Notes under the pieces: generated by a model
Database searches by the model: none
What the model was told of the DNA's origin: nothing
The model's input: the letters and a program-made list of their open reading frames with translations, nothing else
Translations under genes and position numbers: made by a program
Source of the DNA: Takakia lepidozioides
Taxonomy: Eukaryota > Streptophyta > Takakiopsida > Takakiales > Takakiaceae
Length of the DNA: 64,000 nucleotides
Assembly (NCBI GenBank): GCA_030704615.1
Contig: CM060733.1
Location: 69,070,001 to 69,134,000, forward strand
Direction of reading: 5' to 3'
In this document: positions 1-12,116 of the stretch, piece after piece
How the letters are laid out: every line of letters starts with the position of its first letter
Position numbering within the stretch: the first letter of the stretch is position 1

Positions 1-1146
1 GGACGAAATGCTCCATCAGCAGCAGCAAAAGATAGGTCAAAAGCAAGCATCATCATGTCAAACCGGGAGCCAGCGGGTCAAAATTGGGGCTGCAGGCAGC
101 AGCAGTATGTTCCTTTTGCACACATCCTTATCTGCAAGCTCAAGAGAAATTCAAAGTAGGTAGGGATCCTCACCTGGTCCCATCACAAGCCCCCACAAAA
201 ACCAATGGGTTAGTGAGGATTGTGGAACCCCAGGTGAATCACAGACCCCTACACTTGTCATCGATGTCAACTAAAAACCCCAAAAACAAGAGAGAAAGAC
301 ATGAAGTAAAAGGAACCATAATCACCAAAAGCACCTTGAGCGATTGGGGAAGGTAACTTTGCGCCATCGCCACCAGCAAGCCACCTCCAGCACAGCTAAG
401 GAGAAGCGAAGCATACAAATGCTAGGTTTAAGAAGGGAGAGAGAGAGATATACTTCCCCACCCAAGCGCCGTTGCGAAACATAAAAGCCAGAGGAGGGAA
501 AGAGATGATGTCATCACAGCGGGGTCTCCCGCCTGTGAGAAGAGACAAGACGCCGCCATTGCGCATCCCCAGGAGCTCATTCGGCATGGGCACGAAGCAG
601 CAGAGCTCAGACGCCATAACTCTCAGCCCGCGAGCACAACAGCACGAGGAGTGCAGCTGACGGCGGGAGAAGGCAAAGCCCGATTTTTCATCCGCGGAGG
701 ATGAATAATCAACACCCTTTAACTCAAAAACCCGACGGATGTCATCCGTTAGCTAGGTTTAAACAGTAGATTATAGGGTAGGGATTAGGGTTTCACTCCT
801 TAATTAGCAATAATTAAGGGTAATTAAACAATTCTCCAGGGCCATCATAAGCTGCTTTTTTCATCCGGTTCAGATGAAAAATTAATAGGTTCATTTATTT
901 GGAGGAGGTCCATCAGCAGGATGAAAAAGCAGTACACATCATCCAGGGCATCGGTTTCTCATCCTAATAGGTAATTCATCATCCCTTAAGAGAAAGCCTC
1001 ATCCAGTATGAAAAAAAAGGCATAAAGGAGGAATAAAACGAATTCAAATCCTGGTATTTTTCATCCGGCCTGGATGGAAAAAATATAGATAGGATGCCAG
1101 TGTCACAACCCCTACGGAGGTAATTCTTCATTATCTGGTGACTCTT
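1..1146 (+). repeat. Left arm of a long inverted repeat
   Basis: The sequence from the window edge to about 1146 recurs in reverse complement at about 2204-3350. Examples are the block around 30-110 against 3210-3320, the block around 396-660 against 2690-2960, and the block around 1080-1145 against 2204-2270. The arms are clearly homologous with scattered substitutions. The arm may continue beyond the window. Short internal palindromes built on TTTCATCCGG and CCGGATGAAA recur near 685, 855 and 1050. The open frames inside (for example 472-660) are mirrored in the other arm and I do not treat them as genes. Likely a foldback or long-TIR DNA element. Confidence 0.8.
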
Positions 1147-1349
1147 CTGGTACAGCTGCAGCATGTGTCCAACACCAGATATCCTAAATTAATCGACTCT
1201 ATATCTTGGAAACAAGACCGCCCACCGACCTGTCAAACAGGCTAAGTCCTGGCAGAAGACAATAGAAGAGATTCTCAAGGACCTGGACCTGGAACCGCAA
1301 GTCTTCACCCTACTGGATAAATCTGACTTAGAGGCTGTAGTGTCCAACC

Positions 1350-1735
1350 ATGTCTGTTGCCATGAGATTGTCTGATGAAAATGAAGTTAGGCAAAAAACT
1401 TCCCTGAACTTGTTTCCAGTCAGTGACATGGGGGAGGACATCTTGGATGACCTCAAGGGTCTACCCACTCTCGGCACTAGACTGAAATTTAAACTCAGGG
1501 CAGGAAGCCTACCTTTGAACAGCAAACAGAAGCAGAGATGAAAGGAAGAGTGCAATTGCCCGTTGTGTGGGCAATCTGAAGACAATACTCATTTTCTGAT
1601 ACACTATCCGGGGTTCTCTCACCAAAGAGACGCTCTCTTCAAATCTATCAAGGGAATTGTGCATGTACCTCTGTTTACTAACTTTGAAAAAGTCGAGGCT
1701 GAGCCAAAAGCCCAGCCCCTTCTGAGGCCTAGCTA
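1350..1735 (+). pseudogene. LINE 3'-end remnant (zf-RVT-like zinc finger)
   Basis: One reading frame, interrupted by a TGA at about 1539, gives a leucine- and lysine-rich stretch (LKFKLRAGSLPLNSKQKQR) followed by CPLCGQSEDNTHFLIHYPGF. That Cys-Cys-His arrangement is the zinc-binding module found near the C-terminus of many plant non-LTR reverse transcriptases. No reverse transcriptase core is present, so this is a short tail fragment. It lies in the roughly 1-kb spacer between the two inverted-repeat arms. A second, more decayed copy lies at 4508-4905. The rest of the spacer (1147-1349 and 1736-2203) shows no gene, only further small CATC/GATG palindromes. Confidence 0.55.
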
Positions 1736-2203
1736 GTTTTTGGGCATCTCACACACATCAGATTGATGCTTGTGTGAAGGGATTTGTAGAGGATATCTGG
1801 AAAACCCGGATTAATTCTATATGTGAAGGTAAGTCTTACTACCAACGTCAGCCCCTGACAGAGGTAGGATCTGTCCCTTTTGTTTCCCCAAGAGAGGGGG
1901 CAACAAAGAAAAAGAAAAAAATGTGGGGGGGGGGGGTGACTGAGCAGCAGCAGCTTCTTTGTTGCCCCCTGATGTCTCCCTCTCACTCCCTCTCTCTCCC
2001 TCCTTCTTGGAATTGGCCGGTTACATCAATGTTGTTTTCATGATTTTCCATCTATACCAGATGGACTCTAAAAGGTGTTTTCACCCGACTTGTAAAGGTT
2101 TTCTATCCATACCGGAAGAATCACCTGGGTGGACACTAAAATACCTTTAAAAAGAACATAATTTTTCATTCCTCTTTTATTGACTTTCATCTATATCAGA
2201 TGA

Positions 2204-3350
2204 GTCACCAGAGAATGAGGAATTACCTCTGTAGGGGTTATGACACTGGCATCCTATCTATAATTTTTCCATCCATTTCGGATGAAAAATACCAGGATTT
2301 GAATTCGTTTTATCCCCCCTTTATGCCTTTTTTTCCGTACTGGATGAGGCTTTCTCTTAAGGGATGACGAATTACCTGTTAGGATGAGAAACCCGCTGCC
2401 CTGGATGATGTATACTACTTTTTCATCCTGCTGATGGACCTCATCCGAATAAATGAACCTATTTATTTTTTCATCTGGACCGGATGAAAAAAGCAGCTTA
2501 TGATGGCCATAGAGAATTTTTTAATTACCCTTAATTATTTCTAATTAAGGAGTGAAACCCTAACTCCTACCCTATAATCTATTGTTTAAACCTAGCTAAG
2601 GGATGACATCCGTCGGGTTTTTGAGAGAAAGGGTATTGATTATTCATCCTCCGGATGAAAAATTGGGCTCTGCCCTAGGGTGTCTCTCCCGCTGTCACTT
2701 GCATTCCTCGTGCTGCTGAGCCCGCGAGTTATGGCGGCTGAGCTCTGCTGCTACCCTGTCTGCTGCCTCATGCCGGACGAGCTCCTGGGGATGCGCAATG
2801 GCGGCATCTTGTCTCTTCTCACAGGTGGGAGAACCCGCTGTGATGACATCATCCCTTTCCCTCCTCTGGCTTTTATGTTTCGCAGCGGGGCTTTGGTGGG
2901 GAAGTATATCGCTCTCTCTCCCTTCTTAAACCTAGCATTTGTATGCTTCGCTTCTCCTTAGCTGTGCTGGAGGTGGCGTGTTGGTGGCGATGGCGCAATG
3001 TTACCTTCCCCAATCGCTCAAGGTGCTTTTGGTGATTAGGGTTCCTTTTACTTCATATCTTTCTCTCTTGTTTTTGGGGTTCTTAGTTGACATCGATAAC
3101 AAGTGTAGGGGTCTGTGATTCACTTGGGGTTCCACAATCCTCAGTAACCCATTGGTTTTTGTGGGGGCTTGTGATGGGACCAGGTGAGGATCCCTACTTG
3201 CTTTGAATTCTGCAGGATGTGAGCAAAAGAAACATACTGCTGCCGCCTACAGCCCCGATTTCGGCCCGCTTGCTCCCTGTTTGACATGATGATGCTTGCT
3301 TTTGACTTATGTTTTGATGCTGCTGATGGAGCATCTCGGCCTGGCAGCCT
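2204..3350 (-). repeat. Right arm of the long inverted repeat
   Basis: Reverse-complement partner of 1-1146; homology is visible from about 2204 to about 3330. The 93-codon open frame at 2680-2961 mirrors the shorter minus-strand frame at 396-617 of the left arm. It is probably not a gene, although its persistence in both arms is worth noting. From 3350 to about 3780 I see only unique, AT-rather-rich sequence with no convincing gene. Confidence 0.8.
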
Positions 3351-3779
3351 TGTCTTGTGCAGCACAGCATGTGAATCCTACCCTGTCTTGAATCTTTGAC
3401 AGCTTTACCTGTGGATTTTTAGACTAGGTCTTTTTTTGGCCTTAAAAGAGGATTGATGATGTAAGGATAAAGGCATCAGTGGCTGTTAGGCTCTAAGGAT
3501 GAGGAGGTCTGGTTTTTGTAAAAGAAGACAGCCTGATAAGGCAATGACAGGCCGTTTTCAGACCTGGATTTGTTGTGGGATGTAGCATAGTGAGGTGCTA
3601 TTTGCAAAACATGGCATTAGCCTCATGTGAAACATTGATGGTAAGCTCTAAAGGACTCTGGCCAGTGATTAGTTACTTTATTTTGCCATATGAACAGCCA
3701 CCTGCATTGTATGATTTATCTTGGCCAAGTGGGCTTGGTCTTGGGCACTCAAATTGTATGTGTGTCCTTATCTGGATGC

Positions 3780-4215
3780 TGTGACAGGGCAGGCCTTTCT
3801 TCCATGCCAAAATGCCTTACATGATGCATATCTTGGGGCAACTGTACATGATGTAGAATGAAGTCGCAGTCAATCTTGTCATGCCCAAAGTGATCACTTG
3901 GTTGCATGTTTGGAGTCTGATTTACTGTAGGCTGGGCCAGCAAGTGTCATGTGTACACAAGTCCTGAATCTGTACAATGACAGGCTGTTCTTACCTACCT
4001 TGCATAATGCTCGTCTTGGATCACCTCAAGGTACTTGTGTATACATATCTTGGATCTGTAATGTGGCAAGAAGTTGCAGGCTGGTCCTTCAAGGTGCTTG
4101 TATGAATATACCTTGAATCTGTAGTAGGGCAGGTTGTTCTTACCGACCCAAGGAGCCTTGCATGGTGCATGTCTTGGGTTACTTACAGGAATTTGAACAT
4201 GCTGCAGCAATCTGA
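3780..4215. repeat. Degenerate tandem repeat, about 150-190 bp period
   Basis: Three imperfect units start near 3780, 3967 and 4114. Each has a core resembling GACAGGCTGTTCTTACC, followed by a CTTGCAT...GTCTTGG segment. The units vary in length. No coding signal is seen; the short minus-strand frame at 3995-4210 runs through the repeats and is not supported. Confidence 0.5.
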
Positions 4216-4507
4216 TTTATCAGTACACAAGATGCTTGCTTATATGCTTGTCTTGTTGTCATGACCTGTACATAAACAAACCCCACCCTCCCACCCTGTT
4301 TTATCATGAATGATTAAGGTGAAATCAACTGGGAAGTCATGACAAGAATGGAAGTGTTAGATGGTGCCCTGTTTATGGGTTGTTTATGTCTTTAATTGAC
4401 AATGACCCTAGTGGGTCTTGTCCATGTATTGACATGACATGAGTATCTTCCCTCTCTTCTGTGCTGCTCTCTTTTAAGCTCCCGACGAGATAAATTCAAG
4501 GTTAGAT

Positions 4508-4905
4508 GGTGGGTTCAGCTGCAACATATGTCCAACACCACATATCCTAAGTTAATCGACTCTATATCTTGGAAACAAGACCGCCCTGTCAAACAGGGTA
4601 AGCCCTGGGAGAAGAGAGTAGAAGAGATTCTCAAGGATATGAATTTGGACCCGCAAGTCTGGATAAACCTGACTTAGAGAGTGTAGTGTCCAAAGCCATG
4701 TCTGTTACCAGAAAATTGTCCGATGAAAATGAAGTTAGGAAGAAAACTTCCCTGAACCTGTTTCCAGTCTGTGACATGGGGGAGGACATCATGGATGCGC
4801 TCAAGGGTCTATTCCACTCTTGGCACGAGACCTAAATTTAAACTCAGGGCAGGAAGACTACCTTTGAACAGTAAACAGAAGCAAAGAGGAAAGGGAGAGT
4901 GCAAT
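4508..4905 (+). pseudogene. Second LINE 3'-end remnant
   Basis: This stretch repeats the sequence of about 1160-1545, for example AATCGACTCTATATCTTGG at 4555 and the SLNLFPVCDMGED frame near 4755. It has extra frameshifts and no zinc finger. It is direct evidence that the LINE-derived segment is dispersed rather than specific to the inverted repeat. Confidence 0.5.
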
Positions 4906-5320
4906 TTCCTGACGTACCTCTACTGCTGCTTGAAGCGAGCTGGCGCGGCGAGCTGCTGCGGTGTTGTCGCGGCTGCCAGCGGCGCGGGTCCCCGCCACTG
5001 CAGGGCGTCTCTCCCCCGCTCACCACAGCTCTCTCTCTCTCTCTTCATCTCGTTTAGGTCGCGCCTCTGTGCGGTGTTCCTACCACACAGGGGAGAGAGA
5101 CATCAGCCCGTGCTTAGGGCAAGAAAACAAGAGAGAAAGTGAGGGAGGAGGCGGTGCTTACCTTGGGCGTTGGAGCGGTGTTGGGGCAAACTCCTTGGGG
5201 CCTTGCGACCACCTCGGGCTCAGCAGGAGGTGCGTTTCTCCTCCACCCTAAACCCCATTCTCTAAACTACCTCTCTCCCAAAGAACAAACGAAAACGGGA
5301 GGGGAAAGAGATGCTTCAAG
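4906..5320. other. GC-rich stretch without a recognisable gene
   Basis: Several overlapping open frames exist here because of high GC content and CT-rich runs (CTCTCTCTCTCT near 5030). None resembles a known family. It borders the CACTA element on its left side. Confidence 0.4.
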
Positions 5321-5332
5321 CACTTAGGGGGA

Positions 5333-5675
5333 AAAAAAGGGCGCGGCGCCTACGTGCGACGCCCGGCCGTCGCACACCTACGCCCCGCCCTTTTTTTGAA
5401 ATGTAAAAATGATATTTGCGACGGCCGGCCGTCGTTTCTTGCGACCCCCAACACCATAAATTAAAAAAACACGTCGCCCCCCGCGACAGAAAGCCGTCGC
5501 GGGGTGCGACCCCTAGGTAAAAAATGAAAAAAACTCGTCGTCAAATGCGACGCGAGGGTGTCGCAGGAGGCGACGGCCGGTCTTTCTGGGTTTAGGGTTT
5601 AGGGCCTTTTGGGTTTCTTAGTTTTTTTTAAATTTTTTTTTTTTTCCATATGGTACTGGGTTAGGGTTTTTGCTT
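5333..5675. repeat. CACTA left subterminal repeat region
   Basis: Contains palindromic GCGACGGCCGGCCGTCG near 5418 and related copies near 5355, 5475 and 5565, then TTTAGGGTTTAGGG near 5590, a poly-T run and CATATGGTACTGGG. Its inner part is the inverted partner of 13188-13275. Arrays like this are where CACTA transposases bind in known plant elements. The TTTAGGG pair resembles the plant telomere repeat but is only about two copies. Confidence 0.7.
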
Positions 5676-6000
5676 TTATTTATGGTGCTGGGTTTTGGAT
5701 TGGCGGTTTTGGTTGTGGGTCTTGGGGTTAAAAGGATAAACGGTGTAATTAGGATTCACATACCCAAAATGTGGCTCAATCTGATAATAGCAAAGCGCTG
5801 GGTCTCAACAAATTTTTCCATGGTGTGGGCATCCTGAAGATAGAACGAGAGGAAGGATTTATTGTCTTGGGCTCTAGCACCATAGGGATGCTCCACCTTT
5901 GGTTACAAATTTTGAAAGCCCCGAGGCTGAGACATGGGGTTTTTTTGCCAACGGTTTTTGAGAAATGAAAGTGTTGGTGGTGTGTGTTAATTAGGATGCG

Positions 6001-7660
6001 ATGGTGAGGAAACATCAACCCGTCTCCCTCGAGGATGGGGAGGTAGTACCACATATCGATTGTGGCCCTAGAGCGACCGTTTTTTGTGGCGAGGAGCCAC
6101 CCATTGCACCTGATCCAATACAGGCTGCCGGGCACAATCGTAGAAGGGACCGGGGCCAAATTTTAGGTGATGCGGAGGATGTTGACACTCCGGGATCGAG
6201 TCGGGCGCGCCGCGGGTTGCCCCCTCGCGGGCCACCCCGTCCAACCACGTCCACCTTTGACCCCCCTGACAGGATTGAGTGTTGGTGCACTAAGTGTTGG
6301 GAACAGATACCGCCGGGCGGCACCAGACCACTGAGGCGGCGACCGCATGTTGTCGAAAAACATTACAAGAAGAACAAGATTGCGGATGCGGTGTTTTTTC
6401 CACCCCTCTCATTAACATTCATTTAAGGTACATTTAGGTTTATCTAATAATATAGTATGATTGGTAAGCATACATGAATCAAAATTACGACATAAATATT
6501 GATTCGTTCACTACGCACATTGCAGCCACGACTTGATGCCCAAGCTCGCAATCACATTGCACAAGAGGCATTTCGCGTCGGTCTACTTGCAGAATTTGTG
6601 CCAGAGCATGTGCCCGATGTGACCAGTTGGTTCCCCCAGCAGCACGTAGATGAGATGCGTAGGGTCGAGGGGTATCGTAGGTGTCGTAGGCGTTATGGCC
6701 GGCGACGAGCAGGCCCACCCCCCCCTCCAGTTTCCTCAGGCGGTCCCCCTGATTGTGGCCTCCCCCCCCCCCCCGTCTGTTTCTTTGCCTGATCCGGACG
6801 TTGTACCCTCGGCTGCACCTCCGACATTACATCCTCAACCACCTCCACTTTCATCTCCTCCGCCAGCAGTACCACCTCCACCTCCACGTGCATGTGCCCC
6901 CCAAACCCCTAGGAGGGGTCGGCTTCGCCCTAGGTTTCCTCCCCTTCGGCTTGGGCGGCCTGAGCCGGATCCTTGCCCCCGATGGGAAGCGCATAGGACT
7001 ATGTTACCGAGGACCGTCCAACCTCGTTGTTGGGGGAATCATCTCGACCCTCTCACCCCCATCCGAAAAAATGTGGAGTTCGAGTATTGGGGGAGACGGT
7101 ATGTTGTGAGAGCCGCTACAGACCCTGCTATGGGTCGGGGTTTATTCACGGTCAATGATATTGTGGTTCCTCCTCAGAGAAATAGCATGGTGGACTTCTT
7201 TCCCTACTACGGTCCATACTACACCCCCGCGGAGTTTCGTACATTACGCCTCGAAGCCCCATACATCCTACCCTACATTTTGTGTGTCAACGGACAGGAT
7301 GTATGTAGACGGGGGTTGTCTCCCATTGAGATCAGATTTTGTGATGGTGACCCCGAAATCTTCGGCAATGTTGCTGGGCTGGTCAATAGTTCTTTTGGTC
7401 ATCCTAGGATAACCAATGTAGTATGGGACGAGCGAAGCGATGGGCATGAGAGCTTTTGTGGTCATACGTCAGTATACTGTGAGGGGATGCACATGTTTGT
7501 GATGACATGTGCTAGTAGGACTATTAGGGCTGGTAGCGAACTATTTGCATCATACGAGTTCTCCCGGGATGATTGGGACCTCCGATTACAGCGTGAGTGG
7601 GATGTGTCTGTTAGATATATGGTTCCTTTGAGACATGGATCGCGTAGAGGGGCATTGTAG
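6001..7660 (+). CDS. SET-domain protein carried by the CACTA element
   Basis: Proposed spliced gene. Exon 1 (6001 to about 6388) encodes an Arg/Pro-rich segment with a possible Cys-Cys motif (CWCTKCW). A likely 3' splice site is CATTGCAG near 6523. Exon 2 reads on, with an apparent frame change at the poly-C run near 6762-6775, into a proline-rich linker and a SET-like domain. Domain hallmarks near 7125-7600 are MGRGLFT, YGPYY, GNVAGLVNSSFGHPRITNV (the NHS-like block) and IRAGSELFASYEF (the GEEL.YDY-like block). SET domains methylate protein lysines. The canonical NHS asparagine-histidine pair reads NSS here, so activity is uncertain. No AWS or post-SET cysteines are seen. It lies 1 kb upstream of the transposase on the same strand inside the element, so it is likely cargo. 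Start and splice sites are inferred. Confidence 0.65.
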
Positions 7661-8646
7661 ATATTCTCATGATGTACTTTGTATACATCCGATTAATCGA
7701 TTGATGTAAATTTTTTTCTTGTTGCTCGTGTAGGTTGCAACTTTGCATATGTGATCTAAACATACTTATGCACGCGTGGACCAAATATGAGCTTGAACCA
7801 AGTTGATTCAATTGGTCATTCTAATGTTGAACGCAACTACGTGTCATAGAGACGGAAAATTGTGTTTCGCCTGCAGATGATTTTTTTTTTAATTCCATTT
7901 TTAAGCCATATGCTTAATGATAGCATATGCAATGTGCGTACAAAATTTGGGAGTAAGCAAAAGTCATTTGGACCCATAACCAGATTTTGTTCTCTCATTT
8001 GCACTCCAAAGTTAAGTTATCTTCAACTTCATGCATTCTTTATAGATAGTTTTGCAACAATGACCCTAGAAACACACTTTTTTTTTTCCATTTTTTTTTT
8101 GTCCCATTTTTTGCATGGATGTAGTGGTGCAAAGCCCGATATCATAGAACAAAATAGAGCTAAGAATAAAATCATTACGACCCTAAAAATCGCAATCATA
8201 TATTTTCTAAATGCAAATATTTATTTTAAATTCATTTAAATTCGATTTAATTCAAAATTGGTGCAAGGGTGAGTGCGTCGTTGGGGAGGTTTCTTTTTTT
8301 CTTTTTTTTTTTTTTTTTCTCTGCTGGATCTTTGTATAGGTGTTGCACACGTATTTAAACACATGTAGGAAAGAATGAAGCTTGAGCCACATCCGTTTGT
8401 TGGGTGCAATGGCATGAGAGGATTTTCTTTCACATTAATAAACAAAAATTGGTTGATAGGGTGAATGCGTCATTGGGGGGGCAAATGATTTTGTTTGGGT
8501 TTGAAACTTTGCATGCGTGTACGTTGCGCACATACATGTAATTATTGAATGACATATTTGATGCACACACACATTGAAGGTTGTTGTTTGCATTTCGCTT
8601 ATAATGAAGTGTATGGTTGCAATGACACATTATAATATATGTCCCT
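7661..8646. other. AT-rich spacer inside the CACTA element
   Basis: Long T and A runs (for example near 8085 and 8300) and no open frame with family resemblance. It probably holds the 3' end of the SET gene and the promoter or 5' untranslated region of the transposase gene. Confidence 0.4.
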
Positions 8647-11600
8647 ATGTTCATTTGTTTGTATCAGGACTTTGTCCATCCCTTCCCGGTCCTTTCTCTT
8701 GGCACCCCATCCGAAAACAACCCAAGTACAACAGGCGGGAGCCGTGGGCGAGACGCCGCCCCCACGGTACCGGACGATGATGACGATGACAGTGACAGTG
8801 ACAACAACAATGAGCATGGAATTAACCAGGAGGATGTGCAAGCCATGGAGGATCTCTTAATGCATCATGTGGGCGCTGATGCATCCCATGAAGAGGGAAT
8901 CCGGCCAATCGATGATCCTAAAATGACCCCCTCAAATGACATAGAGAGGGAGACGAGAACTCCATTGTACGAAGGGGCGAAAGTGAGTCGACTTTCAACA
9001 ATCTTACTTTTGCTCAATCTTCAAATTCAATTTGGCATAAGTAATGTTGGGATGTCTGCCATAATGCGAACTATTGCAGACTATATCCTTGCTCCACACT
9101 TGAAACCCAAGATGCCACGGTCGCGGAAAGAGGCGCGCGAAGTCTTGGATTCTGTGGGGATGGGCTATAAGATTTTTCATGCATGTCCATGTGATAAAAC
9201 CCTATACTACGGAGATGATTCGCATCTCACCAAGTGCCTAAAGTGCAAGAAAGACCAATATCGGGATGATATCCAAGGGAAAAAAGTACCACGCAAGGTC
9301 CCCCTTGCATGGAGATTACTTTCTTTAATCTTATCAATGTATGTAAAGTGTATTCCACAAAGTTTAGGGTTTAGAGAGTAGTACTCATGCAAGATCTGAT
9401 TGTGGTTTTGGAAGGAGTGAGTGAGGAGTGGAAGGAGCGACATTCGGTTTTGACCATTCACACCCAAATGAGGGAGAGGCTGCATAAAGGGAAAGGCTTA
9501 AGGGTGTTGTATTATGTGTGCTAATGGGATGATTACATGTGGGGGGCGTGGGGTATTCCATCCTAGAAAATGTATTACTTTCCGATCATCTCGCGATTGA
9601 GGGCACGGTATCGAAGCCCCGAATTGGCCAGACTCATGAGATGGCATGCCTCGCATCGGAGCCCCCCGGGAAAGGTGTGCGGGCCACAAGATTCACAAGC
9701 ATGGAGGCATATTGAAGAGATGTGGCCTTTTCTCTTGGAGGACCCATGACATGTCCACCTTGGCTTCTCCTCAGATGGGGTCAACCCATTATCTGTCCAG
9801 TCATGTAGTCATTCCACTTGGCCGGTGACCATTGTGAATTACAACATCCCTCCGTATCCTTCAATTAAAAAAGGCCATATCATGTTGGCTGCCATTGTGT
9901 CAGGTGAGTGTACTCATTTCATGTTTATTATTGCCTTAGACTTTACATCAAACTTCTGATCTCTGACGCAATTCGGATGCAAGATTGATGAGTGACATAA
10001 TCATGGAGTAAGACGTGTAATTCATTTTGTAGTATAATTTGCATATTGGTGGAGCATTGAAACAATGATATGAATGTCTCATAGGGAAAAAACAACTGGC
10101 AAACATGGACACGTACTTGCGACCTCTTGTTGATGAACTTAAGGAGCTATGGAGGGGGGTCCCGACATTGGATGCTTCACTTGACCCTATGGCTGGACAA
10201 TCTTTTCAGATGAGAGGCATCTTGTTTTGGACAATGCATGATTATCCAGGTATATTATGTTTCCCATGAACAACCCGCGTACATTCACTTGTTAATGCCG
10301 GATAATATCGATGAGGATTGGGATTGATTGAAGTAGCGGCGACAATCTTGTGCACCGTAGTGGGGTAGATGGCATTATGGGCCATGCACATGACAACTTT
10401 TTGTTTTTGCTAATGTGGCGGGATGTGTAGTACAGGACTAACTGTTTGCTTGGGGCTAAGCACCAAAGGGTACCATGCATGCTTGCATTATGGCGATGAT
10501 CTTGATGCACATAGCTCCCGCCATCTTCACAAGATGGTGTATCCCAACTACCGCAAATTTCTTCCTATGAGCCATCGATGGAGAAGAAGAGAGAAACACT
10601 TGTTTGATGGCAAAAAGGACGTACGTCCCCCCTATGATACTGTCCGGGCAGTTTTGGGAGGACCGATGGAAGGAGGCCCATGCGGGCACGGACGGTGAAG
10701 TGGACGTGCCCGGCATGAAACGACTTTCAATCTTCTACGAGTTGTCATATTGGGCGGTACATATTCCACAAAAACACCGTCAATATCCCTATACATTCAT
10801 GTGATATTGCACATTTGGTATGCGTTGCATTGTCACTTTCACGTAAAAATATTTGTGTAAGTCTTTGTGGGTGGGGATATATGTAGGACCTGATTCGCCA
10901 TCTTCTAGATCCCATGCATATTGAGAAGAATGTATGCTCGTCCCTTTTTCGGGTTCTTCATGGCACACCGGCAAAGAAGAGAGTGGCTGCTAAAGGAGAT
11001 TCTCTCGGTGTAAAAGACTTTATGAAAATGGCTGTTATTGGTAGGTTGATAAAGTACATAAATTTAGTTTAATGAGTAAAAATATTAAAAAACTCTCACA
11101 GTAGAGTGTTAGAAAGGAGCTTGAGGAGCAGGGTCGCATGCGCCATCTATGGGCCGAACAAAATGGTGTGGACCCAAACGGTGTTGTACGGTGGAAGTAT
11201 AGGCGCGTACCTTGGCAATGGACAAAGGAGGAATACAAGAAAGTGATAACCACCATAAGTGTTGTCCGAACACCAACTGGTTATGGGTCATCCCTCCGTA
11301 CGAAGTTCAGCGAAGAAGACGGGGTCCATGGTTTGAAGTCTCACAATCTATTGCAAGACATCTTGCCCATTGCAGTACGTGGGATATTGACCGAGGTTTG
11401 TGAGACAATCTATAGATTGGGAGACTTGTTCCGGTGGATTTACTCCAAAGAGTTGGAAGAAGCAGATTTTCCACGCATGAAGAAGGAGGCGACAGAGGTA
11501 ATTAATGTGTATGTTGGAGATGCACCTTCCTCCCTCCTTCTTTGACATCCAAGTGCACTTGGTAGTGTACTTAGTGGAAGAGGCTTCGATTGCTGGCCCC

Positions 11601-12074
11601 GTTCATTCTCGATGGATGTACTTCCTTGAGCGTTATATGAAGACTTTGAAAGGATTTGTAAGACAAATGGCGCACCCGGAGGGTAGCATGGCGGAGGGGT
11701 ATACGTTGCAAGAAGCTATGTTCTATTGCACGGAGTACATGGCAAGGGTGGATGAGGAAGCCCCTCAGATGTGGAAGGAAGAGGAGGATGCACGAACCAA
11801 TGACATCGTTTTGCCCAAAAATTCGAAGAGTGTAAAATTGCCGACCTTGGTGATTGAGCAAGCGCATGACTTCATACTGAAGAACACCCCATCCATACAT
11901 GAGTGGGAGGCAAGATACAATAATCTTGTTCAGCAACAAGAGGAGGAGACGCTTGCATGGAGGCGGAACCATCCAAGGCCAGTTACTAGACGCCCACGAC
12001 GAGGAGCGGGCCGCCGGAATGTTCCTTCACAAAATTTCCCCATGGAATTGCAGCCTCTAAGTTCATTCCAATAG
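8647..12074 (+). pseudogene. TNP2-type CACTA transposase, main part (broken)
   Basis: Successive segments match the plant TNP2 transposase in order. 9170-9300 has HACPCDKTLYYGDDSHLTKC and KVPRKV. About 9590-9900 has RYRSPELARLMRWH and WPVTIVNY-like text. 10090-10250 has DTYLRPLVDELKELW and FWTMHDYP. 10423-10660 has STKGYHACL and YRKFLPMSHRWRR. 10905-11038 has LLDPMHIEKNVC. 11109-11545 and 11505-12074 hold the DUF4218 region (HNLLQDILPIAVRG, PPSFFDIQVHLVVYLVEE, RWMYFLERYMK). Some breaks are probably introns (for example near 10250-10430 and 10800-10890). The change of frame at about 11500-11515 is not, so this copy is probably defective. TNP2 excises and inserts CACTA elements in the nucleus. 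Confidence 0.85.
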
Positions 12075-12116
12075 CGGCTTTGGACTTCAGTTTATGACAC
12101 CGTTGCTCAAGGAGAG

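Noticed and set aside
5580-5600. Interstitial telomere tract
   Set aside because: Only about two TTTAGGG copies, mirrored at the other CACTA end, so part of the transposon terminus.
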